Shown: positions 1 through 15,000, numbered from the stretch's first letter. The stretch is 61,414 nucleotides of DNA from Candidatus Endomicrobium embiratermitis (GCA_009781315.1 WQYI01000002.1:1-61414); one strand, 5' to 3'. Notes: generated by a model not told the origin, from the sequence alone. Numbers and translations are program-made.

Positions 1-2
1 TA

Positions 3-3000
3 ACCGGAGCGGCACGTGACAGATACAATCAGATAGCCAACACCGCAGGTTTTACGAACGTGCAGTTAAAAGAAAACCAAATCGGAATGTTTGTATCGTT
101 TACGTACAACGGAAAAACAGAAATAATATACTTGTACAAAGATGCCACAACGCTTTTCACGCAATCGGAAATAGAGTTTGCGATTGCGAAGATAAAAGGC
201 GAAGCGTGGGAAATAACGAACCCGACAGCGACAACGTTAGGAGACGCATGGGCAGGATATGATTATTTAAGTAAGAACGGATTCTCCGGACTAAAGGTAT
301 GGCTAGAGTATGACGAAGCTACCGGTAAAGAAGTTATATATTTCACGCATCCTAATTTTAAGACGTCTACCGGCAGAATATATCCGTTTGATAAAGACGG
401 AAATGCGATAGCATTGGACAGATTGTTAAAAATAGCGAAGGGAGAAGCGATAGAGTTGAGCGAGAGCGAGTTAACAGGGGATGCGTTAACGGCGTATAAT
501 CATTTAAAGAACAACGGATTTAGCGGTTTGAAAGTATGGGTAGAATTTGACGAAGCTACCGGTAAAGAAGTTATGTATTTCACGCATCCTAATTTTAAGA
601 CGCAGAACGGCAGAATATATCCGTTTGATAAAGACGGAAATCCGATAGCATTGGACAGATTGTTAAAAACAGCAAAGGGAGAAGCGATAGAGTTGAGCGA
701 AAGCGAATTAACGGGGAACGCGTTAGCTGCGTATAATCATTTAAAGAACAACGGATTTAGCGGATTGAAAGCGTGGGTAGAGTATGACGAAGCAATGCAG
801 AAAGAAGTGATGTATTTTACGCATCCTAATTTTAAGACTCCGAACGGCAGAGTGTATCCGTTTGATAAAGAAGGAAATCCGATAGCATTGGACAGATTGT
901 TAAAGACAGCAAAGGGAGAAGCGATAGAGTTGAGCGAGAGCGAGTTAACCGGGGACGCGTTAGTAGCGTACAATCATTTAAAAAACAATTTCCCCGGAAT
1001 AAAGGCGTATGTAAAGTATGACGAAGAGATCGGTAAAGATGTGATGTATTTCCTTATAGACGGAGTGTTTAAATTTTATCCGTTTGACAAGGACGGCAAA
1101 TTCATACTCGGCGATTATCTTGACAGGAATGGCCAATGGCTTAATAACGAAGTAAAAAGAATATTTTTTGAAAGACTTGACGGCCAAATAGCGGCTGTCA
1201 AATATAATCTTGAAAATCCCGGCTCGAATACAGGAGCATATATACATGTTACTCCGCAAGATGACGCTCGTTTAAAACCTTTAAGCGATCGGGTGAACGA
1301 AATATTGGATTCTTATAGAAACGGGACATTGACAGAGCAAAAATTAAATCAGTTATCGCAGCAGCGTACTGAAAAACAGAGTTACTGGAATGCGGCGAGA
1401 ATCGCTTTGTTGGTCGGTGGCGGTTTGCTTATAATCGGAGCGCTTGTTATAGGCGGATTTACTTTTGCAAAAGCCGCGTCAAGAGTTTTGCTGGCATTTC
1501 CTGCGGTATTAATGGCGCTTGGATTGACCGGAGCACTTTTTGCAATTTTCGGTAATTTTAATAAAGATGTTATTATTCCTGCCCAAACGTCGCTATCAGA
1601 TGAGTTAGTATCTTATGCTGCTATGGAAGCAAAGGTTAAAGATTTAGAACCGATAGTAGAGGATATCCTTGATAAAGACGGAAAAAAAGTTGGTACAAAA
1701 ATAACCAGAGTCGCAGGTCAATGGATGCCCGGACAGGGGATAAGGCAAATAACAAAAGAAGAAGAGGAACAAGGTTACGGAAAAGAAGGGGATTTTATAG
1801 TTCAGTATTATACTGAATATATTATGTATAACGGCGAATACAGCCAGTCGTGGTATGTTGAGTATGACAACGGCGGCGGCAGACAAATTTACGAGTCGTG
1901 GTTCCCGGAAGACATAGATAACTTAATTAAAAAATGGGATACATCTACAATTTCTATAAACGGTCTTTCAACGGATTCAGAAAACGCTGTTCGTAAAGCA
2001 TTGAGTAATGATTTTGGCGGATTGGAATTATACTATATTGCCGATATTATGAGAAATAACTATACAGCGTTCCAAATTGGCAATAATATGAATGTTGTCA
2101 TTGAAGGGACAGGCGCGGAGAGGACAATTTCCGTCTATGCGTCTGACGGCAAGGGCGGATGGACATTAAAAGAAAAAGGCAGATTTAAATTTAACGAAGA
2201 CGGCAGAGGTTATATAACGGGAGACGCTTTATATATAAATCAAAATACGGTAAAGACAAAAGACGGGCAATCGTTCATTTCAAATATAGCGTTTTCATAC
2301 GCCGGACATAAAGATGGATTCAAGCAAAATTTGAATGATCCTGACACAGGCAGATTCTTAAGCTATATATTCGATAATCCTGCGACAGGAAAAGAATACA
2401 AAACAACAATTTTATACGGACAATACGGAGAGCTCGCGTATATTTCAAAAACAATCGGGCTTATGGAAGCTTATAAAGAGGCAGGCAATATCAGAGGTTT
2501 AAGAGATTTACTCTCGGATCCGAATATTAGAAGCGGTATGTTGCTCAGAGAAATAGAAAGAGCGATACAAGACTTGACAGCCCAAGGTGTTACTGAAGGA
2601 GCAGATTCAACTTTTGAACAGATAACGGAATATGTTGACCGCGCGTCTCAACCCGGATATGTGCAGTCAATCCAGTCAGCAAGAGTTGTTGACGGTAGAT
2701 TGAAAGTTAAAAATCAAAACGGAATAGAAGATGACTATATATCAAAGGGTATAGTTTGGGGCGAACCGGCTGACGGTAATGGCGACGTATATACATATTA
2801 TCAGAATTACAAAGATGTAATAAAGAATGCAAAATTGTTGGGAGCAAACACCGTAAGGACGTACAGATTGCCTATTGCTTACGTCAACGGAAAAATTGAC
2901 TGGAATGCTACCGAAGAAATGCTGCGGGCGTTTAAAGACGCCGGCATTACAATTTCAGTGGGCGCAAACGACAGAGATTTGTCTTCGGGAAATCTTGAGG

Positions 3001-6000
3001 AATTTATTAAAAGATTTGATAATAAGAATGATTCTTCAAAAAGATTGGGAGTTGTTCTGCAATATTTAATAGGAAATGAATTTAATTACCATTATATCGA
3101 TCAGCCTGTAAGAGGGTTCGAGGGACAGGGGTGGTTTACTAAACAGCAGTGGTTTGATACTTTGAGCAAGGCGGTAGACGTTGTAAGGGCAAATTCAAAT
3201 ACGATAGTCGGTACTGTCAGCGGCGAAGTGCCTGATGCCGAGCATATACAAAAATATCTTGATTTAGGGCTGGATTCCGTCCAATTGAACGTATATAGAA
3301 GCGGCACCGATTATAATGCGATAACTGAAACCCGTTTGGCGTTTGAAAAGGCTATTTCCGATAACAAAAAAGGCAAAATGCCGTATTTAGGTTTTGCGGA
3401 AATAGGGGCAAATCAAACCGATGCTTACGGCGCTTCAATTATTGCCGAGACTTTATTAAAACATCCTGAGGTCGGGTTTTATTATTTTCAATTAAATGAT
3501 AAAACCGGCGATATTCTGGGAGATTTTGGTTTGCTCGATAAAAACGGAAAACAGTTTGCGCCTTTTGGAATATTGAGAAATGCGTTTAGACAGCTTCCTG
3601 ATTCCGGCAAAAATATATTAGGGAACGCGATCGGCGTGGTTTCTGCGCAGCCGTCAACATCTTTAGCCAATGTGCCAAACGATGCTTATAAGTTTTCGTC
3701 AATGTATTTAACCAATATGACAAGGAGCTCGCTTGGCGATATGGTTCCTTCGTCGGTAATGTACTTATCTAACGGAGCTGCAAAGTCTGAGGCTGAATTT
3801 TATCACGAAAGCGGAATGTCCGCTCCCGCACAACAGCAACAGCGGCAGCAATCTGAACCAGCTTATGTGTTTGAAAGCGCACCTCTGACGGGAGAATTGA
3901 GAGCTCAGGATATTTGGAGAGAAATATATAATGATGAAGAGGCATTAAGGGCTTTTGCCGATGTTTATTCCGAAATGTTGGGCGGCTATAGGTTCCAAGG
4001 GAATCTTAACAATATGAGTTTAGAAGAAGCTAATGTCATCCGCTCTATACTGGAATATGATATTACAAGATTTGCGGTAAAAGACGAAGAATTGTTTGGA
4101 AATTTAACCGAAAATCAAATTAAAGAGAAACTTATCGCCGAAGCGAGAGAAATAGCGCAAAATTATAAAGAACTTCATGAGATGGGGTATAAGATAACGA
4201 CAGAAACGGCTACATTGTCGCAAATTTTCCCTAACGGAAAATTGCCTCAAGAAGTCATAGATCAGCTGGAAGGCATAATGGTAAACGGCAGACCTATAAA
4301 TTTGAGCACAGTTCAGTTTGTAGGAGTCAGAAGAACGTCCGCAAAAATGGGCGATGACAATATAATTTATACTATAAGAGGCGATAGCGAACAGAGAAAT
4401 ATAATTGCCATCCAATACGGTTATAACGGAAGAATCGACAGTATAAAAATAAACTACGAGTTCTTGACAAAAGAAGCGAAAAAACAAAACCCCGTGCTGT
4501 ATAGATATTTGGACATAAATTCAAGCCTTAAAGGTTTTGACATTGTTTATGGCAAAAAATACGGATACGAAGTTTCAGGGGACTATGAGTTTGTTGAAAC
4601 CGTTACGGCGGTCGAAGCTTTAGATTCGAAAAATCTCGGAAGAAACGTTATCGAAGATTTTAAGAACAAATTCAGCGAACAGGTAATGGGCAGAGATATT
4701 TACGACGTTATGGGGTTAAACAGAGAAAGAGTTTTTGTCGAGGGAAGCGGCGAGTCTGCCATACTTATTAAGTCTTTAAGTACGCCCAGAATGCAAACAG
4801 GCGACGGCAGGTTTACCCAAAATTCCGGACACAGCAATGAAGTTTACGTATATCCCGACGGTTTTGTGAAAACAAAAGAAATAATCACAAAATACGCCGG
4901 AGTAAACGGAAGTATAGGCGATGTCGTAGTCGTATTGTGGGGATTAAACGTACATCCGCAGGCAGACGGTTCCGTAAAATATTTTACGGAATTAAAAGGC
5001 GAGAGCGGAAATATTGAAAAGAGAGACTCTCCTCTTGGCGTGGAACCGGGGTATTTTGTATTAAAAGACGACGATCACGGCAAATTAAAAGATCCGGAAG
5101 AACTTGTTGTGTTTAAACGATATGTAGGAGCAGACGGCGAATTTAAAGGCGAAATGGGCGTTGAATACGACGTTTATAGACAAAGATTGAAAAAGAATGT
5201 CATATATTCGACAAGCGGAAAATTGCTTGGAGAGCGTTATTTATACGTTCTGGCTCAGGTGATGTCGGGTATCGCAGGAAGCGCTTTGTTGGAAAATGAA
5301 GGCGAATCCGGAATGGAAACGATATATTTTAATCCTGCTAATATGTCGTTTGACCAAGCCGAAAAAGCCGTGTTAAGAGTTTCGCCGGAAGTTGCCGACA
5401 GACTGCTTCCCGGCTGGAATACCGACGAAATTAAAGCTAAATACCCGGAGCTTGACATAAAAACGGAAAACGGCCTTGTGCTTTTTACCACGAAAGACAA
5501 TTATGAATACACTTTTACGACAAGAAGCAGCGCAAAGGACGACGGCGTGGTGCTGCGGGCTTTAGAGAGGTTGAGAGTTCTTTTCGGCGCCGGTTTTATA
5601 GACGGGAAAGAACAGATTGTTAAAACAAAAATTACCGAAAGCGAAGGTATGGCTATCGGTATGAAAAACGAAACCGTAAAAATATACTCCAACGGCAGAA
5701 TGATAAATATTTACGGAGTTAATATTGAGAGTACTTGGTGGAATAGAACTGTTCCTTTCTTAAAATATATCGTGACGGCATTATTTGCGCTCATCGCCGG
5801 TTCTTGGATTGCGGGCAAAATAGCTACCTTCAGTCATAAGAAAAAGACGGACAAAAAAGATAAAAAGAAAAAAGGAGAAATTGGAGGATATAATGACTAC
5901 GAGCCCGGCACGGATAAAACTATAGTTAAAGAATTAATGCTGCAGTTCAGGGATAGTACGGGAAATCCTAAAGAAAGAAACATTAATGACGATTTGATAG

Positions 6001-9000
6001 ACGATATTTTTGTTATTTCAAAAGACGCAGCTTCAAAAAACGAAGCAAGCAGAGTAATAAGCATTATTGAAAGTATTGAAGCGGAGGTTTCTGATCTTGA
6101 ACAACAAAAAATAAACGCAGACAAACTGAAAGACAGAGCGCGCATTGAAAAAAGCATTACTCTTAAAAAAGAAGAATTGACAAATGCAAAACGTCAATTG
6201 CTTAATGTGAAATTAAATGCGGCGGAAAGGTATTTGTTGTCAATATACAAAGAAGACTCTCATATCAATGTCGGAAACTTAAAAGAAGCGCTTGTAAAAG
6301 AGTTTAAAAGCACAATAGGCGTTAGCGCTATTTCGGCTTGGCTTGATGAGAATAAAGAAATAAAAGACGGTCTTTATAAAGGCAAGACTAACGAGCAAAT
6401 AAAAGCCGATATTAACAAAATTATTAAAAATAACAATTTCCGCAATTCTCTGGATATAAAAGAATATCTTGTAAGAGAATATTTAATAAAGCTTGGAAAA
6501 TTCGGTTTTGAGGCAAATAACCCTGATACAATCGACTTGACAATAAACGAGTGGGTGCCTAAAATACGCACTGACTTGGCTCGCGGCTTAAGCATATCCG
6601 AAATTACCATGAAAGAAGTCGGCAGATATATGAACCCTTACCTTGAGCAAATGTACGGAGAAGGCAGAATAAGACATGAATATTCTCTTAAACAAATGTA
6701 TATAAAATACCTGATTGAAAAGAATGCTTTTATTTTTGCCGCCACAAACGGAAATATTAAACATTATATGCTTGAAAATATTTTCAGAGCTATCGAAGGC
6801 GACGAGAAAGCGCGCGAGCAGCTTGCAAACGTTGAAAACACTCTTGAATTAAAAAAATTCAAAAAAGAAGATATTGACGCTAAACTTAAAGATATTAGAG
6901 AAAATTTTTCTGAAAACAACATTTCTCTGTACATTGACAGCATAGTTGATACTTTTGCGCAAATCGTTAAGCTCAACGACGTGGCAGGATTTGGTCCTCT
7001 GAAAATGTCATTTTTGAAACAGCTGAGGAATATGGGCATAATCAGCAATATGCAGGACAGAATAATATATTATGACGTTGAAGACTGGTTTAGAACTCCC
7101 GAGTTTGTAGAAGCTTATGAAACCGGGGATTTAAAACAAAAGCTAAACGAATACATAACAAATCAAGGAAATATAAATAACCGCCTTGAGAGTCTTGCAA
7201 AAAGTGTTCAGGCAAGGGCGTCTGTTATTCAGGCGGCGTATCCCGGTTTCTTTTTATCAGGCAATCTTATTTTAAATGACGGCAGCATAGCCGGAACAAA
7301 TGAATTTTCAAAACGTTTGCTGTTCACACAGGGAAAAGAGCTTAAGCGTTTAGCGGAAGAAGAAAAAGGTAAGGAAGAACAGCATGTAACGGAATTAGTA
7401 AGAAGCATTGAAGATTTCCAAAAAGCATTAAAGGAATACAGCAGTCTTGACGGGAAAAGAGGAGTCAAGAAAACTTTTGCCGATTTGACGGGAGGAAAGG
7501 GCGGCTGGAGAGGGCTGGTTGTTTTTAGTTACATATATTTACCGCAGATTATGGCTCCTTTAAAAGTTGCAGGAATTGCGCTGTCTATAGTAGCTTTTTC
7601 AATTGCCGTCTTGGCTTCTTTCTCAATGCTTTGGCCGGCCATAATATTGGGCGCTACAATAGTGCTTTGGTTATCTGATAAGCCTTTGAATCAACTTTTT
7701 GAAACCTGGGTTGACAGTATACAAAATAAAGCCAACAAAGAGGGCGGGATATACAAGCCGTTGCTGCCTCAAGACAGTAAATTTGTAAAAGCGCAAAAAA
7801 ATCAGGAATATGAACAGCGTAAAATAAGAAACGCGAGAATTTTTGGTGTTGTAACGGCTGTTGTAAAACTTTTATGGAATGTGTTTTTATTCGGTTTTGT
7901 GGCAGTTCCGTTTTTAACCGGCACAACGGCTGTTTGGCCGGTAATAGGCGCTTTGGGCTTAATCATCGGACCTTTGGCAATACCGCTTATGATTATCGCT
8001 CCTATAATATTATTCTCTTTATTGGACGCTTTTGGAATAAAAGATATTCTTTTTTCCGTAATAGGATATGTAAAAGCAAAATCTATAGGCGTGTATAGCA
8101 TCAAGAAGTTTGGGCAGCTGTCGGATTTGCAAGAAGGTCCTGACGGCAAAAAGGATACGAAATTTCATTTAGCGCAAGAGAGAGTCAAACTGTATCTTAT
8201 TCCTCAGCTTACCACCGACGAATACGGCTTTAAACGTCCTTTAACTGAAGACGAAAAAAATATTGCCGCCATGAAAATGCATAATTTAATTTACTTAAGA
8301 TTGAGAATTGACGATAAAATAAGTATGGAAGAGTTAAGAGAATACTTGTATAAAGTTATTGATGAAAACGGACAAGAAAGATATATAGGCGTTGACGGGC
8401 TTAAGTCTTTTATTGATGATGCAAAAATTTGGAATAATTCCGCTAATTATCTTGAAATGCCTAAATATTCAAACGGAAATAATTTCACCATAATAGAACC
8501 GAATATTGCCGTCGCTCCCAGAAATGAAGAAGCGGCGGATAGATTAAACCATTTTTATTCAACGCTGTTTATGGATTTGGAAAACACGCAAGTTTGGGAA
8601 AATTTAGCGCAGTTTAGCGGCGCGAATCCGACAAATGAAGAAGTCGTGATATATCCTTGGTGGGATAAAGACGGTATAAAAGCATCCGACTACGACGGGC
8701 TTTTAACTTTGCAAAAAGACGGATACGTAAGACTTAATGAATTTATAAAAGATTATCCTGATGAATGGGAAAATTTTGTTGAAAGATTATATGCCGGCAA
8801 AATCAAAGATATTGAAGGAAATCCCATAGAAATAACCGCACAATTGAGAGATAGTTTGTTGAGTTTATTACAGCCTGCAAATAAAGGCGTAAATATTGCC
8901 AAAGGCGATAGTAAAAAAGGTATTGAAGGCATCGGCATGGAACTTACTCCGCTTGTCCAGCAAATAAGGCTTTGGGCGTCTTTCAGGTACCAGCCAGCGT

Positions 9001-12000
9001 CAAGAACTATCCGCGGCAATATGAATTACAGAAACACATATGACTTTTTTGCAAGAGTTAATTATCCTACTGCCCAAAGCTTGGATGTAGACCAAACCGG
9101 ATATGATAGGGAAATAGCTAGAAAAGTCGGCGATAAATTTGAATATACTATACAGCAGTCTCCGTTTTTTGATAATAAAACTGTCGCGGAAACTCTTGAG
9201 GAATATAAAAAATTTATTAGCGGGAATTTAAAAGACTCTGAGGCGCTAAAGTTAATCAAATCGATACAAGACCACCTTAAGTTTCCGTTTTTTCAAAATA
9301 AAACTTCCGTGGAAATTCTTGAGGTATATAAAAAATTTATTAGTGGGAATTTAAAAGACTCCGAGGTGCAAGAGTTAATCAAATTGATAAAAGATCACCT
9401 TAATGACGAAGTTAATCTTAAAAGAGCGCAGCAATATTACGATATGACTATGATGCCTGCTTTGTATCCCGGGTTGAAAATATTATATGACAAGAATGGA
9501 CCGTTTGGACCAGGTCAAGATGTCGGTTTAGTAGAATTAGATTTAGATGAAAACGGCAGGGTGCAATTTGATGAATACGGAGTAGTAAAATTAAAACAAA
9601 CTGCCGTAATTCATCCTACCGATGATTTACAGTCATTAATTGCTATGGGCAAAACTACCGCGCAAAATTCGATATTCAGACTTGTCCGCGGCGAAGTTGT
9701 GCAGATGATGGATATGAATCAGGATATAGATTTTGAAGAAACGTTCAAACAGCCGGGTCTGATGAATATGTTTTTCAGAGACCCTTCTCTTGTAATTTTA
9801 GGCTACCCCGAAAGGATTTTTACGGATAAATCAACCGTTGGAGCGGCTCATGCGTTCGGCGACCATACTTTCGCGGCGTTTACTCAAAGAGTTGCAGATG
9901 TTTTGGGTGTTAGATTTCATTACGGACATCCCGACTGGGTGCGCAAAACGGCGTTTACCACTATAGGTTTAGTAATGCCCGTAAATGTCAACGAAGACAT
10001 AGAAGGCGCGTATAAAGCAATTGTGAACGGCGGTCATGTTGAATTTGTGGAAAGTGTCCGCGCAGCCAAGGGAAGAGAAGGTGTATTGCAAGGTTTCTGG
10101 GGAATTAACAATAAATTTGGTTCCGGTGGTATGGAGCAAGCTATGACAAGACATGTCGCAAGGCTTAACGTTGCGGACAATTGGTTTTCAAGAGCCTCTA
10201 TTCACGCGCTGGCAGGCATTGGTTTTTATTTAAAGCAATTGATTGTGCCGCTTACCATAATGACGGTTTTACTTATAACAAATTTATTGGGACTCAGCGC
10301 TTTTGTTGCAGTTCCGTCCGTTATACTATTCGGCTTCCTGGCATTATTGCAAAGCCAGTCTATTACTTTGCCGGGTCTGGTCAATATGATAGTTGAGAAA
10401 GGTTTTGTCAAAGGCATGCTGGCTTTCTTGAAGACAATTATTTCAACGACAATAGCTTACGGAGCTATAGATACAAACGGAGTTTATCAAGGCGTAAAAG
10501 CAGGGCTTACCGGAAAAGCGTCTTATGTTGCCACCGGAAGAATTCTTTGGAAACATCTTGCTCTTTATGAAGCCGGTAAAGAAAACAGCGAGACTCCCGC
10601 GTCTGTTTATGCTTGGGGCGCTAAAGCAAGAAATATAATAACTATAATGAATTTCTTGATAATAGGCTCAATAGTCCTTTGGTTCAATGTGGGCATAATT
10701 TGGTCTCTGCCGATGTTTATTATTCCGATAATGTCTGTTGTAGGGCAAGCAATATTAAACCCTGCCGGCACTCCTTTTCAAACGAAAGTTGACGATTGGA
10801 ATAAAACGACTAAAGAAGATGTTAAAATATCAAACGATAAGTTTTTAAATTATAAAGTATTTGTGCCTATTGCCTGGATTGTCGGGGCTGTCGTGGCGAT
10901 AATTTTCTTCCCCGCGTTAACTGCCTTTATTGTTTTCGGTATGGCCGCTTTATATATTGGCGCAGGTAAAATAATTCCTTTCTTGTTCGGTAAAATATTT
11001 AGAGATACTGGCGCAAAAATTAAAGAAGATTATGAAAATTGGATAGGCATGCATCCATTCTGGAACGGCGTATTCAGCTTTATTACAATGCCTTTATTAG
11101 GATATTCGCATTTCAATGACTTTAAAAACGGCGTTAAAGGGAATGTTGACTTTAGAGAGTCGGTTAATTTGATGCTAAACATGGCACTTATGTGGTTTAC
11201 AATGTGGTTTATTTCGCCTTTAGCTTTTATTTTTACTGAAATTGCTTATTTCTGGAATGTTAAAATAAGGGGACGCAGCGCTTCTGATTTTGAACAAAAA
11301 CAGAAAGCAAAAGCAGATAAAACTGTAGAAGAAGCAGATAAAAGTAAACAAAAATCTGAGGATGAATATCAAAAATATTTAGAATTACAAGAAACTGATG
11401 AGAAGTCTGCTAATAAGTCATTGGCGGAATCTAAAAAAGCCGCTAAGAAAGCCGAAAGCCTTTACAAAAGGGCGGAAAAAGAAAGACTCAGCGCAAGCAG
11501 AACATTTTTCGGAGCTGTCAGAGAAAATGACCATAAGCCCGGATTTTGGGCTGCAATTGTTATAACGGTTTCAGTATTTCTTGCGGTTGGAATTGCGATC
11601 GGCGGGTTCGCCGCCGTTGCGATAATCGGCATTGTATCCTTTCCTGTTGCTACCGCTATATATTTGCTTCTGACTAATCTAAAAGAAGACATAGGAGAAG
11701 CAAAGAAAAAAGCTGAAGAAGCAGGGAAAAAATATGAAGAAGCAAAGAAAAAAGCTGAAGAAGCAAGGAAAAAATATGAAGAAGCAAAGGAAAAATCTGA
11801 CAAGGAAAAATTTGAGCTTGCAATATCGGATGTATTGAAAGCGGAAGTTGATGTATATAAATACGGCATGCCGTTAGCAAAGGGCAATGCAATTGTCCAA
11901 TTGCAGACGAATTTAGCTAAAGCTATATCCGATATTCAGATAAATGACGAAGATTCCGAAACAATTATTAAAGCAAAAATAGACGCTTTATCTAATGCGA

Positions 12001-15000
12001 TAAAAGAATTAAGCAAATTAAATAAAGACGCATATATCCGCGGGATACTTAAAACTCTCCGCGCAAAAGTAGAAGCGTTAAATAGAAAAGGTGACAAGGA
12101 AAAATTTGATCTTGCAATGGTGGATATATTTAAAGCGGAAGTTGACGTATATAAATACAGCAGACCGTTAGCAGAAGGCGACTCTGACGCCATTGCCCGA
12201 TTGCAGGCAAATTTAACTAAAGCTATATCCGATATTCAGATAAATGACAAAGATTCTAGAGAAGTTATTCAAGCAAAAATAAGCGCTATATCTAATGCGG
12301 CAAAAGAATTAAACAAATTAAATAAAGACGCATATATCCTGCAGATACTCGAAACTCTAACTTATATAGTAGCTTCTTATCAATTAGGTAAAGATGGCGT
12401 TGTAAATCTCAGAGTTACTGATACGGTAATGGAAGCGGTTGTAAACAGGCTTCAGGCTGAATTTGATGTTGTTGCTTCAGGCAATGCGAGCCAGGTTACT
12501 TTGACATTAGAAGCACCTGCCTTCGTAGAACAAGCTGAAGCCGCCGAAGATAAATCTGTTGCGGCTCTTAAAGAAGCCCTTACAACTTATGATAGCAGCG
12601 CGAAAACAATGGATGATGTTAGAAATCTGCAGCAAACAATGGCGGCTGTTAAAATTAACCCGAAAGACGATGTGAATATAGGCATCGCAAGAGTTAATGC
12701 TTTGGCAGACGCTATGTCAAGAATGAGATATGAAGTTGACGGAAGAGAGTACGGCTTTGACGAAATAGGCGTATTAACCTGGAAACTGCTGACTTTAAAC
12801 GGTTTGAGGTTAAGAAAACTTTCCGGTGTTTCGGATAAACTTGAATTAGGAAAAAATTGGCAGCCTATTGCCGAAGACGAAACTTTTCCGTTAGCTCAAA
12901 ATCTTATGATTTCTTATAATGAGTTAAAAGAGTATATTAAGGACAAAGAAGCTGTTAGTATGATTTATTTGTGGCTTAACGGCGGCATAGGCGCCTCCGT
13001 TAAAGGAAGAGAAGCTGTAATTTACGCCTTGAAATCTTGGAAAGACGCATTAGCCAAAGCTATTGAGAAAAAAGATAGAATCGCTGTAGAGAGATTATCT
13101 GCAATAGCCAAAGGAAATGATATTTTTGGACAGGGCTTGACTGACGGGGAAAATATATACGGCTTTGCAAAGATAAATCCATTTGATTTCTATGACAGAC
13201 AAGCGGACGGATCTTTAAAAGCTAAAGCAGCCGACGCAGAAGGAAAAATAGAAATAACAATAAACGGCACAATCGTGAAAATTAAAGCCCCGGTTCTTAC
13301 CGGAAAAGCCACGGATACTCCCTTAGTTGACGCAATAAACGGAGCATTTGAGTCTATAATAGCATTAAAAGCGCAAGAATTTATGTATCATGCTAACGCG
13401 GGAGTAGTCCAAATAGTAGGCGCCGGCGACGAAGCTAATGCAAAGGATATTCAGGATTCTACCGCAGGCGGAATAAATAATCCCGAATTGATAGGTCCTC
13501 GTCTTGGGCAAGATATTGCGAACGGAATAACAAATTCCGATAGGATATATCCTTGGAAGATAACAAAAAATGCAACCGGAGATAAAGAATATTCCTTGGA
13601 TTTTGACAGTAAAATGACACACGCAAGCCATGGTCCGGTATTTTTTACAATGGCAAGTCGTTTAATTGAAGCATACAAACAATATATGAAGGCAAACGGC
13701 TTATCTTTCAAAGATATGACTCCTGAACAAATGAAAGAGGCTATGAGATATTTCGGTGATATTGTTTTTGCAAACGGCGATGGTATAAATTCAGGTCCTA
13801 AAGGAAGAAAAGGCGCGATATCAATGTATGCGGTTCCGAGAAGAGCTATAGATGCAAAAGGCGGAGCATTTGTTTTGCTTCAAGAAGCTTTTATATATTT
13901 ATTGGAACTTGCTAATTTTACAGGTCCCATGACAAAAGTATTTGAAAAATTCGGACTAAAAGACGAATACGGTAAAAATCCGAATCCGTTCAATACAAAT
14001 ACTTCTCAATGGGGCGCTTTTGAAGTCGGGGCGTTATTTGCGGAATTAACAACCATTATAGGTTATGAGAAAACATTTGAACTTATGGCTCCTCCTGTAA
14101 TTTTTGTGGAATCTGCCGACGGGACAAAAGTTGATAAAAACGAATGGGCTATAGGGCAAGTTATACTCTGGACGAGTATGAATTTAGAAAAATTAAGAAA
14201 GGGAGAAAATCCGGAATTTACAAAAAAACAGGCAGAAGAAGTAAATAATTTAATGAATAATTTGCTTGGCGAAAACCAGCCTTTTGCGACGCTTGTTGTG
14301 GCAGATGATAACCAAAGAGAAGAAATAGGATTTACTCCGTATAAATTCGTAACGGATATCGATTTATTCTTGTTCGGCGGTGAAGTTAGAGAAGGTCAAT
14401 GGCTGCCATATGACAAAGTAAACCCATTGTCGTTTAGTTTTAGCGGCGATATGTCGAATTATTTGTTTGCTCCGTATTATTATTGGACTTATTTAAATAC
14501 TTCCGAATTAAACAATATAAATCAAGTTGGAGAATTTCAGATATCTAATTTAGCTCTGAAAGGTGATATAGAACTTATCAATAATAGCGGTGCGGCATTT
14601 GATTTGAATTCTCAATCTATTGAAGCAGCCGGTTATGGCAGTTACTTTGAAGCCGGAAATATAGTATTCGTGCAGCAACCGGTAGAGAAACCTGCCCCGT
14701 TTGATTTGAATCCTGAAGTCGGTTACGACGGTTACTTTAATCCCGGGAATATACTTACAAATGTTTCAATAACAATTAGCGTAGACGGAAGAGAAATTTC
14801 GGAAGTCAAAATTGACGGTAAGGTTGTAGATCCTATTGCTGCGTCTAAATCTATTGACGTGACACCTGAACAGCAGCCAGATGTTATATGGACAATGAAT
14901 ATAAACGATTTGACTGAAAAGGATAGGTCACGGCTTTCACGACTGTCGTCTAAAACCGAGATAAATGAAGGACACGATGCCATACAGTTTACCGTAAAGG

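Noticed and set aside
258-1131. Regular 237 bp repeats as a CRISPR-like or satellite array
   Set aside because: The repeats are read through in one frame, have no unique spacers between short repeats, and encode a consistent protein unit.
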